Positions 9,806 to 21,137 are shown, counted from the stretch's first letter. The stretch is DNA of 64,000 bases from Bacillus sp. BA3 (GCA_002835675.1 PIZR01000003.1:248001-312000); one strand, 5' to 3'. Notes: generated by a model not told the origin, from the sequence alone. Made by a program: numbers and translations.

Positions 9806-10906
9806 TCAGGAAACCGTTATCGCTGCAGTTTTGGTTTCTGCAAAAACATGAAGCACAGGAACCTCTTCTTTAACCGTCTTAAACTTAAGGACCTTCTGAA
9901 CCACATCACTTTTCTCTTCGATGATTGTCATCCCTTCCAAAGTTACATTAAAGCTTCCTAAATTTGACTTCAATTCTCCTTCGATCGCCTTACCTGGCGG
10001 CAGGGTCAACTGGACTTTTCCAGTGACTGACTTAGCATGGATCGAATCGCAATCCATCCCTGAATTCGTACAGATGATTTCCCCATTGAACGTTTGGACA
10101 TCCAATTTCTTGAAGTATCCAGCAGCATTAATCGCTCCATTCAGGGTCTCGGCTTCCAAGTCATTAAAGTTGGTATCTGAAATGGTGATCATCCCATTAC
10201 CTGTTTCAAGCTCACAGAAATCACCTTTACCCTGCATGATATGAATGGCACCATTTGCCGTTTTCGCTTTAAGCTTCTCTGATTTCAGTGATTCAGTCGT
10301 GATTGCGCCATTGAACATCCTTACATGGATGTCCTCATATTCCTTCCTTGGAATGTACATGATTGTATCAACCTTTATTGATTTTTCACGAACCTTGAAC
10401 TTCAATTTTCCATTTTCAATCGTGAAATCGACTTCTTCCAAAAAGTTTTTCCTGGCTTCTTCTATTTCTTCCACACGGTATACCTTAGCTTGGCATTCAA
10501 CCCGGACATCATCATGGTCCCATGCGGCGATTTTTATTTTCCCATTTGCTATATCTACATCAACCTCATCCAGGAAATCATGTTCATGCTGAAAAATATG
10601 ACTGACCTCCACAGACTTCCCGAAATTGAAATCAAGATCCGTTTCTTTGATTTTCTTAAAAGCACTTTCAACGAAATCAATAATCTTTTCTTTCGATGAC
10701 TGGATATTCTTTTTAAACGTATCCTGAGTGCTTCCTTCACTTTTCTTATCCACGACTACCGTCGATAATTCGTTTTGCAATTTCTGCTCTTTAGCTTCAC
10801 TTTCCTGACTGGCTTTTTCTAATTCTTCCAAAAGGCCCAAGGCTTCTTCCGCCGATAACTTTCCATCCTGAATCATTTCTAAAATCTTCTTTCTTTCCTC
10901 CTGCAT
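9806..10906 (-). CDS. yvlB: DUF4097 beta-repeat protein YvlB
   Basis: About 366 residues. The N-terminal helical segment (EERKKILEMIQDGKLSAEEA) resembles a SHOCT-like bihelical motif. A coiled linker and a long DUF4097 beta-strand repeat region (NGAITTESLKSEKLKAKTANGA style) follow. In B. subtilis the yvl genes belong to a cell-envelope stress response; the partners yvlC and yvlD are not found here. The start is set at the second ATG (10906), because AGGAA lies 5 nt upstream of it and abuts the first ATG. The molecular role is unknown. Confidence 0.78.
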   Translation of the reverse strand: MQEERKKILEMIQDGKLSAEEALGLLEELEKASQESEAKEQKLQNELSTVVVDKKSEGSTQDTFKKNIQSSKEKIIDFVESAFKKIKETDLDFNFGKSVEVSHIFQHEHDFLDEVDVDIANGKIKIAAWDHDDVRVECQAKVYRVEEIEEARKNFLEEVDFTIENGKLKFKVREKSIKVDTIMYIPRKEYEDIHVRMFNGAITTESLKSEKLKAKTANGAIHIMQGKGDFCELETGNGMITISDTNFNDLEAETLNGAINAAGYFKKLDVQTFNGEIICTNSGMDCDSIHAKSVTGKVQLTLPPGKAIEGELKSNLGSFNVTLEGMTIIEEKSDVVQKVLKFKTVKEEVPVLHVFAETKTAAITVS

Positions 10907-11107
10907 GAACATTCCTCGCTTTCTTCTACCATTTTATTCATACATACGCCTAGATATCTAAAAAGTTTCATAAATACCGTTTTTCCCATCTTTCGACAAA
11001 GGAAAATGACAATTTCCGAAAAGGAAGATGTATGATTTCCCCGGAAATATCTTGTTTTCCCATTCTTTAATCAAATGATTGATTAAATGCACACTGTCAT
11101 TTTTCTA

Positions 11108-11133
11108 CAAAAAAACAAGCCTGATGGCTTGTT
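11108..11133 (-). terminator. uvrBA operon terminator
   Basis: AACAAGCC and GGCTTGTT arms followed on the minus strand by seven T's, about 270 bases beyond uvrA. Confidence 0.75.
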
Positions 11134-11137
11134 CCTG

Positions 11138-11175
11138 ACTGTAGATAAATTCGAAGAAAACGATTTGCCTGCAGT
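11138..11175. repeat. Stem related to the yvlB terminator
   Basis: ACTGTAG...TTCG pairs with CGATTTGCCTGCAGT, closely resembling the stem at 9722-9770. Both stems lie next to a copy of the interspersed repeat, so they may be part of the same mobile unit. Confidence 0.5.
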
Positions 11176-11198
11176 TTTAATATTACTTTTACAATTCA

Positions 11199-11266
11199 TG
11201 TTGATTTCCGATCCAGGCACGCGCTTTTCCCGCAGGAGTCTCGCACCTTCCTCTACAATCAACTTC
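11199..11266. repeat. Interspersed palindromic repeat, copy 2 (internally deleted)
   Basis: Shares with copy 1 the beginning ATGTTGATTTCCG and the end GCGCTTTTCCCGCAGGAGTC...CAATCAACTT, but lacks the central ~60 bases. This looks like a deletion derivative of the element at 9569-9699. Confidence 0.65.
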
Positions 11267-11405
11267 GTTTAAAAAATTAAGCTAGAAATCCATACATAAG
11301 GAATTGAACTGCTTTGGGTCAGTTGGTTCGGACATCGATTTGATGAAAGATATGTTTTCCGAACCCCCTTTAGTGGACAAACTGAAACTAGCCAACCGGC
11401 TTCTT

Positions 11406-14285
11406 TTAAGCATGTTCATGCTCAGTTTCTTTTTCTTCAATCCAATTTTCCATGCGGATTTGATCACGGGTAAGTACAGGTTTTAAGTATTTTCCCGTGT
11501 ACGATTCGGAAACTTCACATATTTTTTCAGGTGTTCCATAAGTGACGATCGTACCGCCCTTATCTCCGCCTTCCGGTCCCAGGTCAATAATATGGTCCGC
11601 CGTCTTGATGACATCCAGATTATGCTCGATCACCAAAACGGTATCCCCATTGTCAACCAGCCGCTGCAGAACCTGGAGCAGCCTTGCTATATCGTGGACA
11701 TGTAGACCGGTAGTTGGTTCATCCAAGATATAGAAGGAGCGCCCAGTGGATCGGCGATGCAATTCGGAAGCAAGTTTCACCCTTTGCGCTTCACCGCCTG
11801 ATAAAGTGGTGGCAGGCTGTCCAAGCTTGATATAACCCAAACCAACATCATAAATCGTTTGCAGCTTCCGTTTGATTTTTGGGATATTTTCAAAGAAACT
11901 AACGCCTTCCTCGACTGTCATATCGAGAATGTCGGATATGTTTTTCCCTTTATATTTCACTTCAAGAGTTTCCCGGTTATACCTTTTACCATGACAGATT
12001 TCACATGGAACATAGACATCTGGGAGAAAATGCATTTCAATCTTGATAATGCCATCACCACGGCATGCTTCACAGCGGCCGCCCTTAACATTGAAACTGA
12101 ACCTTCCTTTTTTATAACCGCGGATCTTCGCTTCATTAGTCGAGGCAAACACGTCACGAACATCATCGAATACACCCGTATAGGTAGCTGGATTCGATCG
12201 TGGGGTTCTGCCGATAGGTGATTGGTCAATATCAATGACTTTATCTAAATGCTCGATTCCCTTGATTTCACGGAAATCACCTGGTCTGGCTTTTGCCCGA
12301 TTCAGTTTTTGAGCCAATGACTTATGGAGGATCTCATTCACCAATGTACTTTTCCCTGATCCGGAGACTCCCGTTACGGCTGTAAAGACCCCAAGCGGGA
12401 ATTTCACATTAACGTTTTTCAAATTGTTTTCCTTGGCACCTTTTATTTCAATGACACGGCCATCATTTTTCCGGCGTTCCAATGGCAATGGAATGAATTT
12501 CTTCCCTGCTAAATATTGCCCCGTTAAGGATTTAGGATTATTCATGACCTCTTCCGGAGTTCCAGCGGCCACTATTTCCCCTCCATGCGCTCCTGCTCCA
12601 GGACCAACATCGATCAAATAATCCGCAGCAATCATCGTATCTTCATCGTGCTCGACAACAATGAGGGTGTTCCCGATTTCGCGCATATTCTTCAATGTTT
12701 CGATCAATCGATCGTTATCCCTCTGATGCAGCCCTATTGAAGGTTCATCCAAAATATATAGGACTCCCGTCAATCGGGAACCGATCTGCGTCGCCAATCT
12801 TATACGCTGCGCTTCACCGCCTGATAAAGTTCCCGCTGCCCTGCTCAACGTCAAATATTCCAAACCTACATTAGCCAGGAAACCGAGCCGCTCACGAATT
12901 TCACGTAAAATCAATCTCGCAATTGCAGCTTCTTTTTCAGTCAAATCAAGCTCATCGAAAAATACTAACGCATCCTCCACTGATAAAGCTGTCGTTTCAC
13001 TAATATGGACCCCTTGAATGAGCACGGAAAGACTCTCTTTTTTCAATCGATGACCCTTACAGGTTGGACAGTGATGTTCTGACATGTATTTCTGCATTTG
13101 CTCACGAATAAAGTCAGAACTCGTCTCCTTGAAGCGCCTTTCGATGTTTCTTAAAACTCCTTCAAAAGGAATATATCCTTCTTGCACTCTTCCAAAATCA
13201 TTTTTATAACGGAAATATATCTTATCTTTGCCTGAACCAAGCAAGACCTTATCCATCTTCTCTTCCGGTAAATCCTTAACGGGCACATCCATATCTATCC
13301 CATAATGGTTTGCCACCGCTTCAAGGAGCTGAGGGTAATATTGAGAACTAGTCGGCTCCCATGGCGCAATTGCATGTTGACGGAGGCTTAATTCGTTATT
13401 CGGGATGACCAGATCACGGTCCACCTCAAGCCTTGCCCCCAAGCCATCACAATCCGGGCAGGCTCCAAACGGGCTATTGAAGGAAAACATTCTAGGCTCT
13501 AACTCTTCAATCGAAAATCCGCAGTATGGACAAGCATGATGTTCACTGAACAGCAGCTCTTCCTCACCCATGACGTCAATGATGACTTTACCTTCGCCAA
13601 GCTGCAAAGCACTTTCCAATGAATCTGCAAGCCTGGCCATGATACCCTCTTTTATGACGATCCGGTCTATGATGACTTCAATCGAATGTTTTTTATTTTT
13701 TTCGAGAGTGATCTCATCGCTGAGGTCATGCATTTCCCCGTTCACACGAATGCGGACATATCCTTGTTTCTTAACTTCCTCCAAAACTTTCGCATGTGTC
13801 CCTTTTCTGCCTGAGACTAGCGGTGCCAATACTTGAAGCTTGGTTCGCTCAGGGTAATCAAGAATGCGGTCCACCATTTGCTCTATCGTTTGTGAGGTGA
13901 TTTCTATATTATGGATGGGACAGGTCGGCCTGCCGACCCGTGCAAATAACAGCCTTAAATAATCATAGATCTCCGTAACAGTCCCTACGGTTGAACGAGG
14001 ATTTCGACTGGTCGTTTTCTGGTCTATGGAAATGGCTGGTGACAAACCTTCTATCGCATCGACATCCGGTTTATCCACTTGGCCTAAGAATTGACGAGCA
14101 TAAGCGGAAAGTGATTCCACATAACGTCTTTGCCCTTCTGCATAAATCGTATCAAAAGCCAAGGAAGACTTTCCAGATCCGGATAATCCGGTCAGCACAA
14201 CAAGTTTGTCTCTCGGTATCGTGATATCAATATTCTTTAAATTGTTGGCCCTGGCGCCTTTTATCACAATTTTATCCATTGCCAT
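11406..14285 (-). CDS. uvrA: Excinuclease ABC subunit A
   Basis: The damage-recognition ATPase of nucleotide excision repair, acting as a dimer that loads UvrB. At 959 residues it has the usual length. Two ABC ATPase halves are visible: Walker [15 protein letters not shown] and [13 protein letters not shown], signatures [12 protein letters not shown] and [12 protein letters not shown], and D-loop [13 protein letters not shown] and [10 protein letters not shown]. Zinc-finger cysteines are in CPYCGFS...CPDCDG and the CEACRGDGI...CEICHGKRY module. It follows uvrB by 6 nt and ends the csbA-uvrB-uvrA run. The C-terminal tail is acidic with a Glu/His end. Confidence 0.98.
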   Translation of the reverse strand: MAMDKIVIKGARANNLKNIDITIPRDKLVVLTGLSGSGKSSLAFDTIYAEGQRRYVESLSAYARQFLGQVDKPDVDAIEGLSPAISIDQKTTSRNPRSTVGTVTEIYDYLRLLFARVGRPTCPIHNIEITSQTIEQMVDRILDYPERTKLQVLAPLVSGRKGTHAKVLEEVKKQGYVRIRVNGEMHDLSDEITLEKNKKHSIEVIIDRIVIKEGIMARLADSLESALQLGEGKVIIDVMGEEELLFSEHHACPYCGFSIEELEPRMFSFNSPFGACPDCDGLGARLEVDRDLVIPNNELSLRQHAIAPWEPTSSQYYPQLLEAVANHYGIDMDVPVKDLPEEKMDKVLLGSGKDKIYFRYKNDFGRVQEGYIPFEGVLRNIERRFKETSSDFIREQMQKYMSEHHCPTCKGHRLKKESLSVLIQGVHISETTALSVEDALVFFDELDLTEKEAAIARLILREIRERLGFLANVGLEYLTLSRAAGTLSGGEAQRIRLATQIGSRLTGVLYILDEPSIGLHQRDNDRLIETLKNMREIGNTLIVVEHDEDTMIAADYLIDVGPGAGAHGGEIVAAGTPEEVMNNPKSLTGQYLAGKKFIPLPLERRKNDGRVIEIKGAKENNLKNVNVKFPLGVFTAVTGVSGSGKSTLVNEILHKSLAQKLNRAKARPGDFREIKGIEHLDKVIDIDQSPIGRTPRSNPATYTGVFDDVRDVFASTNEAKIRGYKKGRFSFNVKGGRCEACRGDGIIKIEMHFLPDVYVPCEICHGKRYNRETLEVKYKGKNISDILDMTVEEGVSFFENIPKIKRKLQTIYDVGLGYIKLGQPATTLSGGEAQRVKLASELHRRSTGRSFYILDEPTTGLHVHDIARLLQVLQRLVDNGDTVLVIEHNLDVIKTADHIIDLGPEGGDKGGTIVTYGTPEKICEVSESYTGKYLKPVLTRDQIRMENWIEEKETEHEHA

Positions 14286-14291
14286 GTTTCG

Positions 14292-16280
14292 TCACCCTTC
14301 CGCTTTTAACTCTAGTAATAAATCACGCAGCTCGGCAGCTCGCTCGAAGTCCAGTGCCTTTGCCGCTTCCTTCATTTCTTTTTCCATGCTTGCCATCACT
14401 TTTAAACGCTCTTTTTTAGGAAGCTTCGCGAGGCTTGGTGCAAGGTCTTCCTTATACTCTTCGCCTTCTTCGGCAACATGAGTCGCCCTTATGGAGTCGC
14501 GGATATCCTTTTGAATGGTTTGAGGCAATATTCCATGCTCTTTATTATAATTTTCCTGGATTTCACGGCGCCGCCTCGTTTCATTGATGGCAAGTTCCAT
14601 CGAATTCGTGATTCGGTCTGCATACATGATGACGTGGCCGTTCGCATTACGGGCTGCACGGCCCATCGTTTGAATAAGCGAACGTTCCGAGCGAAGGAAC
14701 CCTTCTTTATCGGCATCCAGAATGGTCACTAACGACACTTCCGGAATATCGAGGCCTTCCCTTAAAAGATTGATTCCAACTAGAACATCATATTTGCCCA
14801 TTCGAAGTTCCCTGATGATTTCTATCCTTTCCAAGGTCTTCACTTCCGAATGAAGATATTGGACCTTGATGCCGATTTCCTTTAAATAATCAGTTAAATC
14901 CTCAGACATCTTTTTCGTCAAGGTCGTTATGAGCACACGCTCGTTCTTTTTGACGCGCTCCTGTATTTCACCGATCAAGTCATCTATTTGCCCTTCAATC
15001 GGCCGCACTTCCACCGTCGGATCCAGCAATCCGGTAGGACGGATGATCTGCTGAACCATTTCCGGGGTATGTTCGAGTTCATATGGTCCCGGAGTTGCCG
15101 AAACGAATATGGATTGATGGACCTTTTTTTCAAATTCCTCAAATCTTAGCGGGCGGTTATCTTTCGCAGACGGCAGACGGAAGCCATGATCGACGAGCAC
15201 TTGCTTACGCGCCTGATCTCCATTGAACATTCCGCGGATTTGCGAGAGGGTTACGTGTGATTCATCCACGACCAATAGGAAATCCTCTGGAAAGTAATCT
15301 ATTAAAGTGTATGGTGTCGCACCTGAGGGACGAAGCGTCAAATGGCGGGAATAGTTCTCGATCCCTGAACAAAAGCCCATTTCACGCATCATTTCCAGAT
15401 CATAACGGGTCCGCTGCTCCAAGCGCTGCGCTTCAAGGAGTTTTTCATCTTCCCTTAATTCCTTCAATCGTTCTTCCAGTTCCGTTTCGATATTTTGAAT
15501 GGCTATCCGCATTTTCTCTTCGCGGGTTACGAAGTGGGAAGCCGGGAAAATGGCGATATGATCCCGTTCACCGGTAATTTCGCCAGTCAGGGCATCGACT
15601 TCACGAATACGGTCAATCTCATCCCCGAAGAACTCGACCCGTACGCAATGTTCATCACGTGAGGCCGGGAAAATTTCGACCACGTCGCCGCGAACGCGGA
15701 AGGTCCCCCGTTGGAAAGCAATATCATTACGTTCATATTGAATATCCACGAGTCTGTGCAGCAAGGCATTCCGGTCTATCTCCATGCCTGTTCGGAGGGA
15801 AACGACCATCTCCCGGTACTCTTCAGGAGAACCGAGTCCATATATGCACGAAACACTGGCAATGATGATGACATCTTTCCTTTCGAACAAAGACGAGGTT
15901 GCCGAGTGACGCAGTTTATCGATTTCATCATTGATGCTTGCATCTTTCTCGATGAATGTATCCGTGGATGGAACATAAGCCTCTGGCTGGTAGTAATCAT
16001 AATAGCTAACGAAGTACTCAACGGCATTATTAGGGAAGAACTCTTTGAACTCACTATAAAGCTGCCCTGCCAACGTTTTATTGTGGGCAATGACAAGAGT
16101 CGGTTTATTGATTCTTTGAATCACATTGGAAACGGTGAACGTTTTCCCTGTCCCCGTTGCCCCCAATAACGTCTGCATTTCCTTGCCTTCCTTAATCCCT
16201 TCGACCAGCATTTCAATTGCTGCCGGCTGATCTCCTTGAGGAGAGTATTTTGAGACTAACTCAAACTTATCCTTCACCAA
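14292..16280 (-). CDS. uvrB: Excinuclease ABC subunit B
   Basis: The DNA-helicase-fold subunit that verifies damage and recruits UvrC. The 662-residue product has Walker [16 protein letters not shown], the beta-hairpin [25 protein letters not shown]-like VVDESHVT, helicase motif VI ([12 protein letters not shown]) and a C-terminal UVR domain ([22 protein letters not shown] style) that contacts UvrC. It precedes uvrA by 6 nt. Confidence 0.98.
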   Translation of the reverse strand: MVKDKFELVSKYSPQGDQPAAIEMLVEGIKEGKEMQTLLGATGTGKTFTVSNVIQRINKPTLVIAHNKTLAGQLYSEFKEFFPNNAVEYFVSYYDYYQPEAYVPSTDTFIEKDASINDEIDKLRHSATSSLFERKDVIIIASVSCIYGLGSPEEYREMVVSLRTGMEIDRNALLHRLVDIQYERNDIAFQRGTFRVRGDVVEIFPASRDEHCVRVEFFGDEIDRIREVDALTGEITGERDHIAIFPASHFVTREEKMRIAIQNIETELEERLKELREDEKLLEAQRLEQRTRYDLEMMREMGFCSGIENYSRHLTLRPSGATPYTLIDYFPEDFLLVVDESHVTLSQIRGMFNGDQARKQVLVDHGFRLPSAKDNRPLRFEEFEKKVHQSIFVSATPGPYELEHTPEMVQQIIRPTGLLDPTVEVRPIEGQIDDLIGEIQERVKKNERVLITTLTKKMSEDLTDYLKEIGIKVQYLHSEVKTLERIEIIRELRMGKYDVLVGINLLREGLDIPEVSLVTILDADKEGFLRSERSLIQTMGRAARNANGHVIMYADRITNSMELAINETRRRREIQENYNKEHGILPQTIQKDIRDSIRATHVAEEGEEYKEDLAPSLAKLPKKERLKVMASMEKEMKEAAKALDFERAAELRDLLLELKAEG

Positions 16281-16475
16281 GCATAGCCTCCTATTGAAAT
16301 ATTTTTATATGAAAACGGGACATAACTATATCCCTTCTATTTATTCCGGTTTGATAAAGCATATATACACATTCTACCACAATAGCCTTAAAACAAACCA
16401 GCAATAAGCGAACATCCATTCTATTTTTGTTTTATGGACTTCATGATGTGTTGAGGGGAATGACAAGTTTGGGTA

Positions 16476-16506
16476 CAAAAAAAGCACCTTTTGTGTCAGG
16501 CGCTCT
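16476..16506 (-). terminator. csbA terminator overlapping its stop
   Basis: AGCGCCT and AGGTGCT arms on the minus strand followed by seven T's; the upstream arm lies within the final csbA codons. Confidence 0.7.
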
Positions 16507-16726
16507 TGGATGTACGTTTCATCATTCTTTTTGATAACCAAAATCCCACTGTTAGGGATAAGGCATCGACGATGATCAATAAGTTTGTATGCGTATAACC
16601 TTTATATGCGGAAGCTGTAATCAAGGCAACAGTTAAAACAAGGCCCACGACATTGTTATAGGTGACCCTTGAAAATAGCATGACGAGTAGACAAGGAAGG
16701 AAAAGGGCAGAAAGAAATTTAATCAT
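16496..16726 (-). CDS. csbA: General-stress membrane protein CsbA
   Basis: A 76-residue protein with two or three hydrophobic segments and a basic tail (KRMMKRTSKSA), the same length as B. subtilis CsbA and, as there, directly upstream of uvrB. In B. subtilis csbA is a sigma-B gene of unknown function. I looked for a sigma-B promoter upstream and found no convincing one. Identification rests on length, hydropathy and synteny. Confidence 0.8.
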   Translation of the reverse strand: MIKFLSALFLPCLLVMLFSRVTYNNVVGLVLTVALITASAYKGYTHTNLLIIVDALSLTVGFWLSKRMMKRTSKSA

Positions 16727-16863
16727 TTTTTCATCTCCTTTATAAGAGAAAAATAGAGTAGTTTCAGTTTAAATGATTATCAAGTTTTTTGCCAATCAAT
16801 TTCCCACTTGATTTTCAAGGCATCATCAGAAGAATCTTCCACACTTCCATCAATTATGCCCAT

Positions 16864-16910
16864 TAAAAAAAGAGGCAAACCCCTTTATAGGGAAGTTTGC
16901 CTCTTTTTTA
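16864..16910 (-). terminator. Catalase terminator
   Basis: AAAAGAGGCAAAC and GTTTGCCTCTTTTTT arms, 7 bases beyond the catalase stop; T-runs on both sides make it bidirectional. Confidence 0.85.
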
Positions 16911-16916
16911 GTCCCA

Positions 16917-18494
16917 TCAATATGGATCCGCTTCATGTCCTTTACTAACGGCATCCTCAGGGTTATCCGTCCCGCCCAGTGGTTTTGAAGATTCCGTATG
17001 TTCAGAAGCCGAGGCCAGTCCCTCTTTCAATCTGCGGCCATACTCTTCATCGGCCTCTTCGGCAAGTGCTATCATTTTTTCCTGAATGCGCTTGTCGGCA
17101 GGAGCCAATGCCGCCACTAAATTGGAAATTAAATCGTCCTTTTCCCAATCCTCGAATTCACGGAATGTTTCCCCGGCCTGTTTCGTATTATTTTGACGAT
17201 CGATTGTCTCACGAACAAGTTTCCCTTCCACCATAGGTGTATGCTCCTTGCCCGTCTGCTTGGCTTCTTTCAAGCCGCCGACAGTTGATGGTTCGTAGTT
17301 GATGTGGGGGCTTTGGCTGCCTCTGCCAACTTCATATTGCATCTGTCCGCCAGTCTGATTCGTGGCTGTTCGTTTTTTCGGAGCATTGATCGGCAATTGC
17401 AGATAATTCGCGCCAACACGGTGACGCTGTGTATCGGAATAAGAGAATGTACGTCCCTGTAACATCTTGTCATCAGAAAAGTCCAGTCCATCCACTAGGA
17501 CACCTGTGCCGAATGCAGCCTGTTCGACTTCAGTGAAATAGTCTTCAGGGTTTTTATTCAATACCATCGTACCGACATGCAGCCAAGGGAACTCATCTTT
17601 CGGCCAGATCTTCGTATCATCCAACGGATCGAAATCCAACTCAGGATGATCATCATCACTCATGATCTGTACGTTGAGATCCCATTCAGGATAGTCACCG
17701 CGTTCGATCGCTTCATAAAGATCCTGTGTGGCATGATTGAAATTCGTAGCTTGAATTTCATTGGCCTCTTGCTGTGTCAGGTTCTTGATCCCTTGTTTCG
17801 GTTCCCAATGATACTTGACAAGCACTGCTTTCCCTTCCTCATTCACCCATTTATAAGTATTGACCCCTGATCCTTGCATCATGCGATAGTTAGCAGGAAT
17901 GCCCCATGGGGAAAACACAAAGGTAACCATATGGAATGTTTCAGGCGAACTCGAGCAAAAATCGAAAATCCTCCTGCCGTCCTGAATATTCGTGACCGGA
18001 TCCGGTTTGAAGGCATGAATCAAATCCGGGAATTTCATGGCATCACGGATAAAGAAAATTTTCAGGTTATTGCCTACAAGATCCCAGTTTCCGTCTTCCG
18101 TATAAAATTTAACGGCAAATCCCCTTGGGTCACGTAACGTTTCCGGGGACGTCCCTCCATGAATAACAGATGAAAATCTCACGAATACCGGGGTTTTTTT
18201 ACCTTCTTCCTGAAAAACCTTCGCTCTCGTATATTTTGAAATCGGCTCGTCCCCCGCTTTACCGGTCGGAACGAAATAACCATGCGCACCTGCACCGCGG
18301 GCATGCACAACCCGTTCAGGGATACGCTCCCTATCGAAGTGGCTGATCTTTTCCAGGAAATCATAGTTCTCAAGTGTACTAGGTCCTCTGTTCCCTACAG
18401 TTCTAATACTCTGGTTATTCGTTACCGGGTGCCCTTGCCTGTTCGTTAATGTTTCTTTCGATTCATCATTTGTTTTTTTTGATTTATCAGACAA
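16917..18494 (-). CDS. Monofunctional heme catalase
   Basis: Decomposes hydrogen peroxide to water and oxygen in the cytoplasm. About 525 residues. The distal active site is visible as [15 protein letters not shown] (His) and [10 protein letters not shown] (Asn), and the proximal heme-ligand region as [15 protein letters not shown] (Tyr). I set the start at TTG 18494 because GGGAGGG lies 6 nt upstream; the longer ATG frame to 18575 has no ribosome site. The enzyme resembles KatA/KatX-type clade 3 catalases with a hydrophilic C-terminal extension. No certain PerR box is seen; a weak sigma-B-like promoter lies at 18676-18699. Confidence 0.92.
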   Translation of the reverse strand: MSDKSKKTNDESKETLTNRQGHPVTNNQSIRTVGNRGPSTLENYDFLEKISHFDRERIPERVVHARGAGAHGYFVPTGKAGDEPISKYTRAKVFQEEGKKTPVFVRFSSVIHGGTSPETLRDPRGFAVKFYTEDGNWDLVGNNLKIFFIRDAMKFPDLIHAFKPDPVTNIQDGRRIFDFCSSSPETFHMVTFVFSPWGIPANYRMMQGSGVNTYKWVNEEGKAVLVKYHWEPKQGIKNLTQQEANEIQATNFNHATQDLYEAIERGDYPEWDLNVQIMSDDDHPELDFDPLDDTKIWPKDEFPWLHVGTMVLNKNPEDYFTEVEQAAFGTGVLVDGLDFSDDKMLQGRTFSYSDTQRHRVGANYLQLPINAPKKRTATNQTGGQMQYEVGRGSQSPHINYEPSTVGGLKEAKQTGKEHTPMVEGKLVRETIDRQNNTKQAGETFREFEDWEKDDLISNLVAALAPADKRIQEKMIALAEEADEEYGRRLKEGLASASEHTESSKPLGGTDNPEDAVSKGHEADPY

Positions 18495-18675
18495 AAAAAT
18501 CCCTCCCTTGTTAATAAAAGCCATAATACTACTATACTTTCCCCTATCTCCTATATTTAACTCTTCAATCTTCAAAATTTAATTGAAATTAGTAAATAAG
18601 TACTTTTCCCCTATATATCGATGAGCAGATTTTCATGCCATTAACGACTTGAAGCATTTAGTAGTTGGAGTGAGC

Positions 18676-18699
18676 ATACCCATTTTTGTATATGTCAAC
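18676..18699 (-). promoter_or_regulatory. Possible sigma-B promoter for catalase
   Basis: GTTGAC, 12 nt, GGGTAT on the minus strand, against a remembered sigma-B consensus of GTTTAA and GGGTAT spaced 12-15. It is about 180 bases before the catalase start. The -35 matches only in part and the site overlaps the annotated start of the divergent MMPL gene. Confidence 0.3.
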
Positions 18700-20977
18700 A
18701 GCACACCATTATAATGAACTAAGGATAAAAAATTCAAAAAGCGGGGTGCCTTCATTGGACGAATCAATATTAGGAAAACTTGGCAGGATGATGACAGGAA
18801 AAATCAGTCGTTGGGTTGTCATTGCTGTATGGATAATTGCAGCAATCGGATTAACCATCACATTGCCTGCCGTTAATGATCGAACAGCAAATAATGCCGC
18901 CGACTTGCCTGAAGACTCACCTTCCGTCGTGGCTGATGAACTTATTAAAGAAGAGTTTCCAAATTCCTCTGGAATACCTGCCCTGCTTACATGGCATCGG
19001 GAAGGTGGACTGACAGAGGCCGACTTGGCCGAAATCCAGTACCTTTCCAAGGAATTGACAGATAACCCTTTGATACAGCAATCTTTTTTACCGCCGCTTC
19101 ATGAAATTCCGTTGCCTGCTCTTCAAGGCTCGGTTTCAGAAGATGGAACGACTTTCGTACAGCCGCTTTTCTTTAAAGAAAAGACCGAGACTGGAATTCT
19201 TGAAAAAAATCTTGAGAGCATTAATGAAATAGTTTCGGAACGCATTGGATCTGACCCATTCAAGGTCCCTACAGATTCAGATGAATTATCACTTCGAGTG
19301 ACAGGCCCTGTAGGGATATCCGTCGATGCAACAGGATTATTTTCAGGTGCTGATTTCAAATTGCTATTAGCGACCGTAATACTTGTACTTGTCGTATTAT
19401 TACTCATTTACCGTTCCCCGCTTTTAGCCATCATCCCTTTAATCGGAGTAGGCTTCGCCTATATTGTCACAAGCCCGATCCTTGGATTCATGGCAGATCA
19501 TGGTTGGATTACAGTCGATTCACAGGCCATTTCGATCATGACCGTATTATTATTCGGTGCCGGAACGGATTATTGTCTATTTTTAATTTCTCACTACAGA
19601 AGTGAATTAAGAAATCATGAAAGCAAACGGAAAGCCATGATCGCCGCATTTAAAGATTCATCAGGCGCCATTGCGATGAGCGGCCTTACGATCGTCATCT
19701 CGCTGCTAACATTGCTTGTAGCGAAATACGGAGCCTACCACCGTTTCGCTGTACCATTCAGCTTGTCCATTTTAATAATGATGCTGGCAGCTTTAACACT
19801 TGTACCGGCATTGCTTTCTGTATTCGGAAGGGCTTCCTTCTACCCAATCGTTCCGCGTACACCAGAAATGGAAGAAATACGGGCCAAGAAAAAGGGAAAA
19901 GCCGTCAAAAAGCATAAAGAAGGCCGCATCGGTAACTGGATTGGTCATATCGTCACAACCAAGCCATGGACCGTCATTCTTACATGCTTGATCATCTTCA
20001 GTGTATTAGCTGGATATTCTTCACAAATAAAATATTCATATGATATTCTCTCTTCCTTTCCTGAAGATATGAACTCCCGTGAAGGCTATTCTGTCATTTC
20101 CGACTCGTACTCACCGGGTGAACTGGCACCAGCCACAGTGGTTGTAGACACGAATGGTGAAGATATCGATTTAGCGCCGACATTAGAAGGGATGAATATT
20201 GTTGAAAGTGTGGCCGATCCAGTCACAAGTAAATCCAATGAAGATCTGCAATCCTATGAGGTCAAATTCAACATCAACCCATATGATATCGAGGCAATTG
20301 ATTCCATTCCGGAAATCCGCACAATTGCGGAGAAAGAATTGAAGGCCGCCAATATATCTTCCGTCGAAGATAAGGTTTGGATTGGCGGGCAAACTGCGAC
20401 GCAATTCGATAAAAGGGATACCGTAAAGGCAGATGAATTCATGATCATCCCGATCATCATCGTCCTGATTTCCTTACTCCTTTTAGCCTACTTGCGATCT
20501 GTGACAGCCATGGTGTATTTAATGGGGACAGTGATTCTCTCATTCTTTGCCGCTATGGGCTTAGGTTGGATAATCCTGCACTATTTCATGGGTGTCGATG
20601 CCATAGAGGGGACGATTCCACTTTATTCTTTCGTATTCCTTGTTGCACTTGGAGAAGACTATAACATTTTCATGGTTTCAAGCATTTGGCGTAAGAAAGA
20701 AACGATGCCAATCAAGCAGGCCATCAGAAAAGGCGTTGCCGAAACTAGCGGTGTCATCACTTCCGCCGGAATAATCTTGGCAGCCACTTTTTCCGTTCTA
20801 GCCACACTTCCGATTCAAGTATTGGTTCAATTCGGGCTCATTACTGCTCTTGGTGTGTTAATGGACACATTCATTGTGCGCCCGTTCCTTGTTCCTGCGA
20901 TTACCGCCCTGCTTGGCCGCCATGCCTTTTGGCCAAGTAAAGTGACCGATCAAGAAGAGAAAGATCATGCCAATTAA
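18692..20977 (+). CDS. MMPL/RND-family membrane transporter
   Basis: About 760 residues with the MmpL layout: membrane helix, large extracellular loop, five helices, then a second helix-loop-five-helix half. The first bundle has a GTDYCLFLISHYR segment and the second GEDYNIFMVSSIWR, the conserved Asp-Tyr proton-relay motifs. Such proteins export lipids, drugs or peptides using the proton gradient; the substrate here is unknown. The start is uncertain: TTG 18686, ATG 18692, TTG 18755 (behind GGGGT) and ATG near 18788 are all possible. Divergent from catalase. Confidence 0.85.
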   Translation: MSTAHHYNELRIKNSKSGVPSLDESILGKLGRMMTGKISRWVVIAVWIIAAIGLTITLPAVNDRTANNAADLPEDSPSVVADELIKEEFPNSSGIPALLTWHREGGLTEADLAEIQYLSKELTDNPLIQQSFLPPLHEIPLPALQGSVSEDGTTFVQPLFFKEKTETGILEKNLESINEIVSERIGSDPFKVPTDSDELSLRVTGPVGISVDATGLFSGADFKLLLATVILVLVVLLLIYRSPLLAIIPLIGVGFAYIVTSPILGFMADHGWITVDSQAISIMTVLLFGAGTDYCLFLISHYRSELRNHESKRKAMIAAFKDSSGAIAMSGLTIVISLLTLLVAKYGAYHRFAVPFSLSILIMMLAALTLVPALLSVFGRASFYPIVPRTPEMEEIRAKKKGKAVKKHKEGRIGNWIGHIVTTKPWTVILTCLIIFSVLAGYSSQIKYSYDILSSFPEDMNSREGYSVISDSYSPGELAPATVVVDTNGEDIDLAPTLEGMNIVESVADPVTSKSNEDLQSYEVKFNINPYDIEAIDSIPEIRTIAEKELKAANISSVEDKVWIGGQTATQFDKRDTVKADEFMIIPIIIVLISLLLLAYLRSVTAMVYLMGTVILSFFAAMGLGWIILHYFMGVDAIEGTIPLYSFVFLVALGEDYNIFMVSSIWRKKETMPIKQAIRKGVAETSGVITSAGIILAATFSVLATLPIQVLVQFGLITALGVLMDTFIVRPFLVPAITALLGRHAFWPSKVTDQEEKDHAN

Positions 20978-21010
20978 TTAAGGTAGTCAGCTTTACTTTT
21001 CTTCATAATG

Positions 21011-21045
21011 AAAAACCCTGTGCGTCATAAATGCACAGGGTTTTT
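21011..21045 (+). terminator. MMPL gene terminator
   Basis: AAAAACCCTGTGC and GCACAGGGTTTTT arms, 33 bases beyond the stop. Confidence 0.85.
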
Positions 21046-21075
21046 CATGTTTTCAAAATTAAGGAAAACTTTCAG

Positions 21076-21104
21076 TTGACACTATTGCTTCCACCTCTTA
21101 TAAT
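21076..21104 (+). promoter_or_regulatory. Sigma-A promoter for yceI gene
   Basis: Exact TTGACA and TATAAT hexamers separated by 17 nt. The predicted start is near 21111, just before an inverted repeat (21120-21137). Confidence 0.8.
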
Positions 21105-21119
21105 TACATTAAGTTAAGA

Positions 21120-21137
21120 TATCTCAAATTAAAGATA
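21120..21137. promoter_or_regulatory. MhqR-like operator at yceI
   Basis: TATCTCAAATTAAAGATA matches 15 of 18 positions of the quinone-sensing MarR-family MhqR box as I remember it (TATCTCGAATTCGAGATA). It sits just after the predicted transcription start, where a repressor would block elongation. No MhqR gene is in the window. Confidence 0.45.

Larger units (their letters stand above)
10907..11405. other. Intergenic region between uvrA and yvlB
   Basis: About 500 bases: the uvrA terminator (11108-11133), a second stem (11138-11175), and a shortened interspersed repeat (11199-11266). The rest is AT-rich upstream sequence for yvlB with no gene I can support. Confidence 0.6.

Noticed and set aside
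16917-18575. Longer catalase N-terminus (start at 18575).
   Set aside because: The extra 27 residues lack a ribosome site; TTG 18494 has GGGAGGG at correct spacing.
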